Positions 7,004-14,273 of a stretch of 14,280 bases of DNA are shown piece by piece. The notes under the pieces were generated by a model that was not told the DNA's origin, made no database searches, and worked only from the letters and a program-made list of their open reading frames with translations. The DNA is from Clostridium sp. CAG:413 (GTDB taxonomy: Bacteria > Bacillota > Clostridia > Oscillospirales > Acutalibacteraceae), in the NCBI GenBank assembly GCA_000431775.1, contig FR888241.1:1-14280 (forward strand), given 5' to 3'. The translations under genes were made by a program, and so were the position numbers. Every line of letters starts with the position of its first letter. The stretch's first letter is position 1.

Positions 7004-8629
7004 TTACGGCTGGACGGGCACGGGGTGAGCCTCGCTCACATGCTCAATGGTGATGAAATTATTCCTTGCCGCGTAAGCCCACTTCATACCGAATATCTTG
7101 CAAGCTGCGTCAAGGGGCACATAGAGCTGACCCTCGTTGCCTCGAAATACTTTATTGCCCATCTCGACCTCGCCGTTCGGCGTTTCGGCTTTGCTGCTGC
7201 CCTCGTTAAAGGCGGCGCTCCTGCCGTAGACCGAAAGCTCCACTCTGCCGGGCTTCCTTGCGACCTCGCCGCCGATGAAGCCGATGAGGGTAGCAAAGGG
7301 GGCATACCACACGCCGTCGATGCACACGGGCGGGAGCGAAGCGGCGCAGAGACCGAGGTCAACGCCCTTGAACATGGTCCTCGTCCTGCCGGGGCCGAAT
7401 ACGGGAGCGACCCTGTAGGGTCTTATCTCGTCCTTGGCCTTATCAATGCAGCATTCGTCGACCACTCTGCCGTCGTCAAGCTCGGAGATAAACGTGGCTT
7501 TATCGCCGTCGATCTCGATAAGGGCATACATGCAGTTGAATTCCTCCTGCGGATAATATGAGCAATGCCATATCTTATCGCAGGTCTTGGTGCCGGGAGG
7601 ATTCATGTGACCGTTGCCCAGCTCATAATGGACAGTGCCCTGTGACGGGCGGTCAAAAAGCTCCTCATTGCGTATCGGATAGCTTCTTGAGAAATTATGC
7701 TCGTGACCCGAGAAAAGCACATCGAGCTTCTCCATGCCCTCGCGCATCATCGGGTAAGCGTCGTCATTCGCAAGATTTGAGCCGCTGTAATATATCGGGA
7801 AATGGTATGCTCCGAATTTCCACGTCTTATCGGAGGCGTCGAGATCCTTTATCAGCCAATCGTTGACAAGTTCGGGCTCGTTGACGCCCATGATCGCAAA
7901 ATGGACGTTGCCGTAGTCAAAGGAATAGTTCTCGGGGCGCCAGCCCTCGGGGCCGTTGAGCGGATAGGAATAGGCAAGCTCGGCGTTGAAGAATTCCGCA
8001 GGCTCGGCATAGTATCTGCCCTGCTCGGTGGGGAAATACTGCTTGAAGCCCCTGTTATCGTGGTTGCCGCAGCACATCATATAGGGCAGGTGCTCCATAA
8101 CGCCCTCCATGCCTTCGTACATGGCGTTCCACTGTATCTCATGCTGGCCGCAGTTGGTGTTATCGCCCGCGGTGAGGATGAATTTAACGTCGGGGTGCTT
8201 CTTGAGCACGTTCTTGAGGAATTTATTGAGGGCGGAATAATCGGGGTTATAATGGTCGTTATCCTTCTGATGATCCGAGATGGCGATGAATTTGAACTTG
8301 GTCAAATTCTCCTCCTCTGTGTCGAAATAATACTCCTCGCTGCGCTCCTCGGCGCTGCCGCAGGTGTAATAATAACGGGTGCCGGGCTTCAGACCCTCGA
8401 GCTTCGCCCAAAAAAGTCTGCTGACGCTGACGTCGCTCTTGAATTCATTTGTTATCGCCTGAACTCTCTTTTTTTCTCCGCCTTTTTCGCTGAACTCGAC
8501 ATAGCCCTCGGTCACCTCGGCGCTCGCACGCCATGTGATCGTCATCGAGGTCTTGGCGTCGCCCGAGATGCTGACCATGATATGGTCGGGCTTCTTTGCG
8601 GCAAGTCTGTAATTCGGCTGTCTTTCCAT
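7004..8629 (-). CDS. Purple-acid-phosphatase-like metallophosphoesterase with C-terminal stalk-like domain
   Basis: The 541-residue protein has three parts. Residues about 13-105 form a fibronectin-III-like domain as at the N-terminus of purple acid phosphatases (SMTITW, LKPGTRYYYTCG). Residues about 112-395 are a calcineurin-type phosphoesterase with the metal motifs D119 (ISDHQ), D156 (AGDN), N189-H190 (CGNHDN), H276 (AYHFP) and H309/H311 (SGHEH). Residues about 434-530 resemble the copper-amine-oxidase N-terminal (stalk) domain: VCIDGVWYAPFATLIGF, then QLYVPLDAACKIFG. Such proteins are usually secreted, but there is no signal peptide and an in-frame TAA lies 16-18 nt before the ATG, so no N-terminal extension is possible. 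A GTGAGGT ribosome binding site supports the start. It lies 10 nt after the GH27 gene. The substrate, a phosphate mono- or diester, is unknown. Confidence 0.87.
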   Translation of the reverse strand: MERQPNYRLAAKKPDHIMVSISGDAKTSMTITWRASAEVTEGYVEFSEKGGEKKRVQAITNEFKSDVSVSRLFWAKLEGLKPGTRYYYTCGSAEERSEEYYFDTEEENLTKFKFIAISDHQKDNDHYNPDYSALNKFLKNVLKKHPDVKFILTAGDNTNCGQHEIQWNAMYEGMEGVMEHLPYMMCCGNHDNRGFKQYFPTEQGRYYAEPAEFFNAELAYSYPLNGPEGWRPENYSFDYGNVHFAIMGVNEPELVNDWLIKDLDASDKTWKFGAYHFPIYYSGSNLANDDAYPMMREGMEKLDVLFSGHEHNFSRSYPIRNEELFDRPSQGTVHYELGNGHMNPPGTKTCDKIWHCSYYPQEEFNCMYALIEIDGDKATFISELDDGRVVDECCIDKAKDEIRPYRVAPVFGPGRTRTMFKGVDLGLCAASLPPVCIDGVWYAPFATLIGFIGGEVARKPGRVELSVYGRSAAFNEGSSKAETPNGEVEMGNKVFRGNEGQLYVPLDAACKIFGMKWAYAARNNFITIEHVSEAHPVPVQP

Positions 8630-8639
8630 ATATTTTACC

Positions 8640-9938
8640 TCACATTATCTTAAATAATCTCGCGCCGTGGGCGTTAACTTTTGCCTTTAATTCGCCGCCG
8701 TCAAGCGGATACTCTTCGTGCGCCCAAAGGTCGCGAGCCTTGTATTCTCTGCCGCCGACGGCGATATCGGTGATATCAAACGATATCTCCCGCTCGGCTT
8801 CGTCAGTATTGAAAAGGGCTATGTATTTGCATTCTTCGCCCTTTGCGGCCCAAATAATCTCTCCTCTGCCCTGCGTCTCGTCACGGCGGAGCTGCCGCGC
8901 GGAATGCGAATTTTTGAGCATATCTATAAGCTCCGAATTCGTCAGCAGCGAGAGGGTGAATTCGTCATTTAGGCGCATCTCCGCGCCTATCATAAGCGGC
9001 GAGCGGAAGATGCTCCAAAGGGTCATCATCGTTATCTGCTCGTCGTGAGTGAATCTTGTGTATCGCTCGGTGTTGCCTCTGCCGCCCGCCACGGCGAGCC
9101 TGCCGATGGGCAGCATATCGCAGTCGGGGTATGCGCCTGTCTGCACATAGTCCTGCCACGCAAGGCAGCGGTCAAACATATCGTGAAGCCTGTCCCAATT
9201 ATCCCAGAAATCGCCCGTCATGCGCCACATATTGGCGTTCGCGGCAAGGTGCCCATGCTCGCTGACGGGGGCGGGTCCCGGCGAAAGGCTCAGCACCATA
9301 TCCCTGCCGCAGCGGTCGATGGCCTTGCGGAGCATCTCTATCTCGCCCCGCGCGGAATACGGGTCATTGGGCTTAAATTCGGTGTTGGCGATATCGTCGC
9401 ACTTGATGAAATCGACGCCCCACGAGGCATAAAGCTCTAAGAGCGAATCGTAATACTCCTGCGCTCCCCTCTTGTGCGGGTCAACGCCGTACATATCGGT
9501 GTTCCACGGGCAGACGGAGAACTGCTGCGCTATATCCCTTGCGGTCAGCCTCTCGCATTTTATCGCCGTGCCCGCATGGACGGCCTGCCTCGGGATGCCA
9601 CGCATTATATGAATGCCGAATTTCAGCCCGAGGGCGTGAATTTTATCGGCTATCTGTTTGAATCCCTTGCCGCCCGCCGAGGACGGGAAGCGCTCGACCG
9701 AGGGTATCAGGCGGGAATATTCATCCATGCACAGCGGCGCAAAATTGTGATAATCGAAGCCGTCAGCCGTCGGCTCCGACCACTGGATATCGCAGACGAC
9801 GTATTCCCAACCGTATTCTTTAAGATATTTTGCCATGTATTCGGCGTTGCCGAGCAGTTGCTCCTCATTGACCGAAGCTCCGTAGCAATCCCAACTGTTC
9901 CACCCCATGGGCGGGGTCGGGGCAAGTTTCTTATGCAT
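8640..9938 (-). CDS. Glycoside hydrolase family 27, alpha-galactosidase-like
   Basis: A 432-residue GH27 enzyme predicted to remove terminal alpha-galactose, or a related sugar, from oligosaccharides. The (beta/alpha)8 barrel begins at PPMGWNSWDCYG (9-20). By alignment with known GH27 proteins from memory, the nucleophile is D181 (VDFIKCDD) and the acid/base is D243 (WRMTGDFWDNW). The C-terminal roughly 80 residues look like the usual beta-sandwich (KYIALFNTDE onward). The substrate-binding DDCW motif of classical alpha-galactosidases reads CDIQW (49-53), so the exact specificity is uncertain. No signal peptide is present, so it should act on imported oligosaccharides in the cytoplasm. The ATG follows AAAGGAAG and overlaps the end of the rlmA-type gene by 8 nt; the phosphoesterase starts 10 nt downstream. 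Confidence 0.9.
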   Translation of the reverse strand: MHKKLAPTPPMGWNSWDCYGASVNEEQLLGNAEYMAKYLKEYGWEYVVCDIQWSEPTADGFDYHNFAPLCMDEYSRLIPSVERFPSSAGGKGFKQIADKIHALGLKFGIHIMRGIPRQAVHAGTAIKCERLTARDIAQQFSVCPWNTDMYGVDPHKRGAQEYYDSLLELYASWGVDFIKCDDIANTEFKPNDPYSARGEIEMLRKAIDRCGRDMVLSLSPGPAPVSEHGHLAANANMWRMTGDFWDNWDRLHDMFDRCLAWQDYVQTGAYPDCDMLPIGRLAVAGGRGNTERYTRFTHDEQITMMTLWSIFRSPLMIGAEMRLNDEFTLSLLTNSELIDMLKNSHSARQLRRDETQGRGEIIWAAKGEECKYIALFNTDEAEREISFDITDIAVGGREYKARDLWAHEEYPLDGGELKAKVNAHGARLFKIM

Positions 9939-10761
9939 GGTGTTCTTCCTTTCGGTAAACTCTGACGCAAAACTCCGCCTGCGTCACAAGGCGGTCGACC
10001 CCGTCGAGCTTCTGCTGATCGGCTCTGCCGGTTTTGTAATAATACGGGGTCATTTTAAACAGCGCAAGCACGGCGGCATTATCGGCAAGCTCCAATTCGG
10101 CGGATATCCTGCGCTCATCGACAAGCTCAAAGCCGTCAAGCTGCGGCTCCGGCATTTCGTTCCTGTAGGGCTTGTCATAGACAAGCTGCTTTAGCGAAAA
10201 AAGGTGATCCTCGGCGGGGATAACTCTGATCAGCACTCCGCCGTCTTTCAGAACCCTTCGGAATTCATCATCCGCCTCGGGTGAAAAAATATTGAGCACG
10301 CAGTCGCATTCGCCGCTCGCAACGGGCAGCGAAAACACACCCGCAACGGCGGTCTCCGCGCCGCATTTGCGCTTTGAGAAATACTCGAGGGCGTCCTTTG
10401 AGATATCGACCCCGAGCACCTGAGCCGACGGCAGCGCCGCTTTGACGCCCGCCGTGTAATAGCCCTCGCCGCAGCCCGCGTCAAGGATAACGGCGTCGGG
10501 CGGCAGCAATTCCCTGCATACGGCGCAGACCTCGTCACGCAGGAAGGAATAATACCCCGCATTGAGGAAATCACGCCTCGACCTGACCATTACGCGGTCG
10601 TCGCCGTGGCGTTTAGCACCCGAGCTTTGTGAGAGCAGCAGATTGACGTAGCCGAATTTTGACTTGTCGAAGCAGTGGTTGCCCTCGCAGCGCAGGAGCG
10701 AGCCGCAGTCCGCAAGCCCGCCGCCGCACACGGGGCATATGAATCCCGACATATTAGGCAT
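9931..10761 (-). CDS. rlmA: 23S rRNA (guanine-N1)-methyltransferase, RlmA/TlrB type
   Basis: Predicted to use S-adenosylmethionine to methylate N1 of a guanine in helix 35 of 23S rRNA (G745 for E. coli RlmA-I, G748 for Gram-positive TlrB). The N-terminal zinc site is C9, C12, C25 and H29 (CPVCGG, LRCEGNHCFD), followed by the family hallmark KFGYVNLL. The Rossmann-fold SAM motif is VILDAGCGEGYYT (91-103), then GVDISKDAL. I place the start at the ATG at 10761 (276 residues), 7 nt after GGAG and matching the known N-terminus of the family; the open frame extends to 10824, but those codons overlap a hairpin and resemble nothing in the family. Which of the two guanines is modified cannot be decided here. 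It lies 63 nt after prs and overlaps the GH27 start by 8 nt. Confidence 0.93.
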   Translation of the reverse strand: MPNMSGFICPVCGGGLADCGSLLRCEGNHCFDKSKFGYVNLLLSQSSGAKRHGDDRVMVRSRRDFLNAGYYSFLRDEVCAVCRELLPPDAVILDAGCGEGYYTAGVKAALPSAQVLGVDISKDALEYFSKRKCGAETAVAGVFSLPVASGECDCVLNIFSPEADDEFRRVLKDGGVLIRVIPAEDHLFSLKQLVYDKPYRNEMPEPQLDGFELVDERRISAELELADNAAVLALFKMTPYYYKTGRADQQKLDGVDRLVTQAEFCVRVYRKEEHHA

Positions 10762-10767
10762 ATTAAA

Positions 10768-10816
10768 TCTCCGAAAGGCTGCATCAACACTCCGTCGGAG
10801 ACAATGATGCAGCCTT
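10768..10816 (-). promoter_or_regulatory. Structured prs-rlmA intergenic element: 12-bp hairpin with possible SD-sequestering pseudoknot
   Basis: A perfect 12-bp inverted repeat (10775-10786 with 10805-10816, AAGGCTGCATCA in RNA sense) begins 8 nt after the prs stop and encloses an 18-nt loop. The loop holds UCUCCGA (10795-10801), which is exactly complementary to UCGGAGA (10768-10774), the rlmA ribosome binding site just past the stem. The loop can also form its own CUCC/GGAG mini-stem (10790-10793 with 10797-10800). Only three U follow the stem, so it is a poor intrinsic terminator; an mRNA-end or translation-control element is as likely. Confidence 0.55.
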
Positions 10817-10824
10817 GAATGCAA

Positions 10825-12009
10825 TTATTCCTCGGCCTTTTTAAAGCCGTATTTGATAAGTATGTTATTGATCCTGTCCTTGGGATCGAGCAGCTTGCTG
10901 ACCGATTCGTCGTGGTTGAGCGTGTCGATTATATAAGCGCAATACTTGGACATATCAACGCTCACATACCACTCTCTCGCCAGCAGCTCGGGGGTAGAAT
11001 AAATAAGATTTGTGGTGAAAACCTTGCTGATGAGGCCGTCGGCATAAGCCTTGTCAAAGGTCTTGAGACCGTTGCAGAATAGGCCGAAGGAGGCGCAGAT
11101 GAAGATCCTGTTTGCCTTGAGCTCCTTGAGCCTTGTGGCGACCTCTATCATGGAGTCGCCCGAGGATATCATATCGTCGATGATGATAACATCCTTGCCC
11201 TCGACATTGTCGCCGAGGAATTCATGCGCCACTATAGGATTCCTGCCGTCAATAATGGTGGAGTAGTCGCGGCGCTTATAGAACATACCGAGGTCAACGC
11301 CGAGCACGGAGGAGAAGTAGATACATCTGCCCATGCCGCCCTCATCGGGTGAAATGACCATCATGTGGTCACTGTCAATGTTGAGGTCTGTGATATTTTT
11401 GCACATCGCCTTTATCATCTGATAAACGGGCTGCACATTCTCAAAGCCGCTCTGAGGAACCGCATTCTGGACTCTGGGATCGTGCGCGTCAAAGGTGATG
11501 AAATTATCCGCACCGTAATTGAGGCAAAGCTCACGGAGCATATCGGCGCAGTCGAGGGATTCTCTGCTCAGGCGTCTGTGCTGCCTGCCCTCATAGAGCA
11601 TGGGCATGATGACGGTTATCTTCCTTGCCTTGCCCGCCACGGCGCTTATAGCCCTCTTGAGGTTGGCGTAGTGGTCGTCAGGGCTCATCGGGTGATTCTT
11701 GCCGTACATCTTATACACGACGCCGTAATTGAACGGATCACAGAGGATGAAGAGGTCAAAGCCTCTTATAGTCTCCTTGATAACGCATTTACCCTCGCCC
11801 GTACCGAATCTCGGGAAGGAGGCGTTGATGATGTAGGAATCTCTCTGATATCCGTCAAACTGGATAGACTCCTTATGCTCGTTTTTCCATTCTCTTCTCC
11901 ACTTGACAAGATAGTAGTCTATCTTGCTTGCAAGCATCTCGCAGCCGGGCAGAGGAATTATGCCGAGCTTGCCGACGGGAATGGATTTAAAATCTTCGTA
12001 TTCAGCCAT
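10825..12009 (-). CDS. prs: Ribose-phosphate pyrophosphokinase (PRPP synthetase), long clostridial form
   Basis: Makes 5-phosphoribosyl-1-pyrophosphate from ribose 5-phosphate and ATP, feeding purine, pyrimidine, NAD, His and Trp synthesis. The PRPP-binding loop VIIIDDMISSGDSM lies at 274-287, the ATP/flexible-loop residues are in YEGRQHRRLS (139-148) and YKRRDYS (244-250), and DAHDPRVQN (174-182) matches the catalytic-His region. At 394 residues it is longer than the usual roughly 315, with extra sequence at both ends, and its motifs deviate from the canonical GRQDRK and DDMIDTAGT. The start is the ATG at 12009 behind GGAGGG (12017-12022); a TTG at 12024 is in frame but overlaps this site. 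A promoter lies upstream and the gene probably heads the unit ending with nadE. Regulation by phosphate or ADP is not predictable from the sequence. Confidence 0.92.
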   Translation of the reverse strand: MAEYEDFKSIPVGKLGIIPLPGCEMLASKIDYYLVKWRREWKNEHKESIQFDGYQRDSYIINASFPRFGTGEGKCVIKETIRGFDLFILCDPFNYGVVYKMYGKNHPMSPDDHYANLKRAISAVAGKARKITVIMPMLYEGRQHRRLSRESLDCADMLRELCLNYGADNFITFDAHDPRVQNAVPQSGFENVQPVYQMIKAMCKNITDLNIDSDHMMVISPDEGGMGRCIYFSSVLGVDLGMFYKRRDYSTIIDGRNPIVAHEFLGDNVEGKDVIIIDDMISSGDSMIEVATRLKELKANRIFICASFGLFCNGLKTFDKAYADGLISKVFTTNLIYSTPELLAREWYVSVDMSKYCAYIIDTLNHDESVSKLLDPKDRINNILIKYGFKKAEE

Positions 12010-12040
12010 TGCGGTTCCCTCCAAATCTTATTATAAAACT

Positions 12041-12069
12041 ATTCTACAATATTTTGGAGAATTTGAAAA
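12041..12069 (-). promoter_or_regulatory. Probable sigma-A promoter for prs
   Basis: On the minus strand, TTTTCA (12064-12069) and TAGAAT (12041-12046) are separated by 17 bp, close to the sigma-A consensus at the -10 and with 4 of 6 matches at the -35. A perfect TATAAT lies just downstream (12030-12035) but has no good -35. The 142-nt gap between the transporter stop and prs has no clear terminator hairpin. Confidence 0.5.
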
Positions 12070-12151
12070 GGGAATATCGAAAAAAGGCGGTGAAAATTTG
12101 TATAAAATAAAACATTATATTTTGGTTATTTTGCCGAGATTGATGCAACCG

Positions 12152-13321
12152 TTACAGCACATAGCTGCGGTCGATATTGATAACGCAGAAGCATTTGCCG
12201 TTCCTCTGCCTGACACGTTTCTCGACCTCCGCCCTGAACTGCTCCTCGCTGAGCTTTGATCTATAGGGCAAAACGACGTCAAATATAAGATTGGTGTGGG
12301 TCGGGCCGTCCACCACTCTGAAGTCGTGGATAGTCGCGTCCGATTCTATCTCTTTAACCGTCTCGGTCACGAGCGCCCTGAATCTGTCGGTCTCCTCATC
12401 ATTGACCATAATAGGATCCATGTGAATGGAAAGCTCGATGCCGAGCTTCTCCCGCACCTCGCGCTCGATAAGGTCTATCATATCGTGAGCGGTCAGCAGG
12501 TCTGCGTCGGCGGGCACCTCGGCGTGAAGCGAACCGATCACCCTTGAATGGCCGTAGCTGTTGAGCACAATATCGTGAATGCCGATTATCCCGTCGTGTG
12601 AGAGCACGAGCTTTTGCAGCTTGTCGACGGTCTCTTTGCCAGGAGGCTCGCCGAGCAGCGGCCCCATCGTGTCACGGATTATGCCGATGCCCGTGAAAAT
12701 AACGAAGCAGGCGACGATGATACCCATAACCGCGTCAACGGGCAGCGATGTGAAGCCCGAGGCGATAAGGGCGATGAGCGAGCACGAGGTGGCGGCGATA
12801 TCACCTATGCTGTCTGCGAATACGGCGTTGACAGCGACGGAATCTATCCGCCTGCCTATCGAGCGGTTAAAGAGCGCAAGCCAAAGCTTCGCGGCGATGG
12901 ATACCGCAAGGGTGACCGCCGCGGGCACGCTGAACACGGTCGGCTCGGGATTTGTGAATTTGTCAACGGAGCCTTTGATAAGCTCAACGCCGGTTATCAG
13001 GATAAAGAAAGCGAGCGTCAGCGCCGAGACGTATTCCATACGGCCGTGGCCGAAGGGATGCTCCTTGTCGGCGGGCTTGCCCGATATCTTGAAGCCGATA
13101 AGGCTGATGATGGACGAAACCGCGTCAAAGAGATTGTTGACGCCGTCGGCGACCACAGCTATACTGTGCGCCGCGGAGCCGAATATCAGCTTGAAGAGAG
13201 ACAGCAAAGCGTTCAGCGCTATGCCGACCGCCCCGCTGAGTACTCCGTAACGCATTCTGACGGCTTCGCTGCCGGTATTTTCACTGTCCCTGATAAAAAG
13301 TTTGATAAGCAGCCTTGTCAC
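12152..13321 (-). CDS. Cation diffusion facilitator family metal exporter (MntE-like site)
   Basis: A 389-residue CDF protein that should export a divalent metal in exchange for protons across the cytoplasmic membrane. About six membrane helices occupy residues 25-220, followed by a cytoplasmic ferredoxin-like domain and a C-terminal extension longer than usual (about 290-389). The family loop HPFGHGR is at 88-94. Aligned with known CDFs, the transport site in helix 2 is N62xxxD66 (ADGVNNLFD) and in helix 5 D170xxxD174 (FADSIGD), an ND-DD pattern reported for the streptococcal Mn exporter MntE rather than the HD-HD of zinc exporters; manganese is therefore an inference. The start is GTG at 13321, 7 nt after GAGGAG, which itself is formed by the last two codons of the MscS-type gene. 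The stop and start are 4 nt apart, pointing to coupled translation. Confidence 0.93.
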   Translation of the reverse strand: MTRLLIKLFIRDSENTGSEAVRMRYGVLSGAVGIALNALLSLFKLIFGSAAHSIAVVADGVNNLFDAVSSIISLIGFKISGKPADKEHPFGHGRMEYVSALTLAFFILITGVELIKGSVDKFTNPEPTVFSVPAAVTLAVSIAAKLWLALFNRSIGRRIDSVAVNAVFADSIGDIAATSCSLIALIASGFTSLPVDAVMGIIVACFVIFTGIGIIRDTMGPLLGEPPGKETVDKLQKLVLSHDGIIGIHDIVLNSYGHSRVIGSLHAEVPADADLLTAHDMIDLIEREVREKLGIELSIHMDPIMVNDEETDRFRALVTETVKEIESDATIHDFRVVDGPTHTNLIFDVVLPYRSKLSEEQFRAEVEKRVRQRNGKCFCVINIDRSYVL

Positions 13322-13334
13322 GGGATCACTCCTC
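13319..13334 (-). promoter_or_regulatory. Ribosome binding site fixing a GTG start for the CDF gene
   Basis: GAGGAG (13329-13334) is read as the last two Glu codons of the upstream MscS-type gene and is followed by its TGA stop (13326-13328), TCCC, and GTG (13319-13321). Spacing of 7 nt favours the GTG over the next in-frame Met, residue 23, which would lie close to the first membrane helix. Confidence 0.75.
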
Positions 13335-14180
13335 GGTCAAATCTTTTGAAATGTGTACGTCGAGCTGGTCATAGGGAATTGCGATTTTATTCTCGTCGAA
13401 TGCGAGCTTGACCGCTTCCTGCATATAATAAAATACGTTCCAATAATCGTCGGTATGACACCAGACGAGGCAGGAAATATTCACCGAGCTTGCCGCCTGA
13501 GCGCTCACAGCGATTATCGGCTCGGGTTCGGTCAGGATAAGCTCGTTTTTACGCACCGTTTGGGCTATAACTTCCTTTGCTTTGGCGATATCGGCGTCGT
13601 AGGATATACCGAAAACAAGGTCTATCCTGCGCTTGCTCTCGGAATTATAGTTGATTATGTTGCTGCCGGTTATATGTGAATTCGGCACTATAACTCGTTT
13701 ATTATCAACAGTTATAAGCTCGGTATACATCATTTTAATCTCGTGCACCTTGCCGCTGACCGTGCCGAGGTCGATATAATCACCGCTCTTGAACGGGTGG
13801 TTGATGAGTATCTGAATACCGCTGGCGAATTGGCTGACGCTCGCCTGCAAGCCGAGGCCGGCGGTGATGCCGGCGGCGCCTATGGCGGCTATGAACGAAT
13901 TGACGTCCACATTCATCGTCGAAAGTGCCGACAAAATGACCGCAAATTTAAGCAGCAGCACGACGATGGTCTTGATAAAGGTATGTATCGACGGGTCGAG
14001 GCATCTTGCCCTCATGCCCTTGACCACCAGCTTGCCCACGAGGTTTGACAGCACGAAGCCGACGACCACTATTATGACCGCGCCGAGCAGCAGCGGCGCC
14101 TTTGAAACGACAAATTTCACCACATCATCCCACTCAGGGAAAATGTTTGATTCTGCAAGTTCTATATCTCCGACTTTCAT
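13326..14180 (-). CDS. MscS-family small-conductance mechanosensitive channel
   Basis: Opens under membrane tension to release solutes during hypo-osmotic shock. The 284 residues match the size of E. coli MscS. Membrane helices are at about 29-48 and 66-88, and the pore-lining helix 3 at about 95-126 has the Gly/Ala-rich pattern AAIGAAGITAGLGLQASVSQFASGIQIL. The cytoplasmic beta domain follows (FKSGDYIDLGTVSGKVHEI; VPNSHITGSNIINYNS), then the alpha/beta domain to the C-terminus. The ATG at 14180 is preceded by AAAGGAG at 6-nt spacing. It is the first gene of a two-gene unit with the CDF transporter, driven by a clear promoter at 14245-14273. Specific paralogue status (MscS or YnaI-like) cannot be decided; a plain MscS-size channel is the simplest reading. 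Confidence 0.95.
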   Translation of the reverse strand: MKVGDIELAESNIFPEWDDVVKFVVSKAPLLLGAVIIVVVGFVLSNLVGKLVVKGMRARCLDPSIHTFIKTIVVLLLKFAVILSALSTMNVDVNSFIAAIGAAGITAGLGLQASVSQFASGIQILINHPFKSGDYIDLGTVSGKVHEIKMMYTELITVDNKRVIVPNSHITGSNIINYNSESKRRIDLVFGISYDADIAKAKEVIAQTVRKNELILTEPEPIIAVSAQAASSVNISCLVWCHTDDYWNVFYYMQEAVKLAFDENKIAIPYDQLDVHISKDLTEE

Positions 14181-14201
14181 ATTTATCTCCTTTCACTCAC
14201 G

Positions 14202-14231
14202 GCTCAAAATCCACTTTGCGTAATTTTGAGC
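14202..14231 (-). promoter_or_regulatory. 5' leader hairpin of the mscS-type transcript
   Basis: A perfect 9-bp inverted repeat, GCTCAAAAT (14223-14231 in RNA sense) with ATTTTGAGC (14202-14210), encloses a 12-nt loop. From the promoter, the transcript should begin near 14238, so the hairpin would sit almost at the 5' end, upstream of the ribosome binding site. No U-tract follows, which argues against a terminator. Confidence 0.6.
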
Positions 14232-14244
14232 ATTTACAAATGAT

Positions 14245-14273
14245 ATTGTACTCTTTTAAAAGCAAATTGGCAA
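14245..14273 (-). promoter_or_regulatory. Sigma-A promoter for the mscS-type/CDF unit
   Basis: On the minus strand, TTGCCA (14268-14273) and TACAAT (14245-14250) are 17 bp apart, each matching consensus at 5 of 6 positions. The -35 lies within a short inverted repeat, GGCA-GTAT-TGCC, at the window edge. Confidence 0.72.

Noticed and set aside
7802..8653. A 283-codon hydrophobic-looking open frame opposite the phosphoesterase
   Set aside because: Its apparent hydrophobicity comes from reading Asp/Glu/Lys-rich codons in reverse; the minus-strand protein has full catalytic motifs and a ribosome binding site.
10762..10824. An extended N-terminus for the RlmA-type methyltransferase
   Set aside because: The added 21 codons lie within the hairpin and do not match the family, whereas the ATG at 10761 has a well-spaced GGAG.
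12100..12151. A possible terminator after the CDF gene
   Set aside because: Only a 4-bp GGTT/AACC pairing with a long loop is present; too weak to call.
12614..13411. Plus-strand open frames opposite the CDF transporter
   Set aside because: These are shadows of a clear membrane transporter; they span its coding region and the next gene boundary without any motif of their own.
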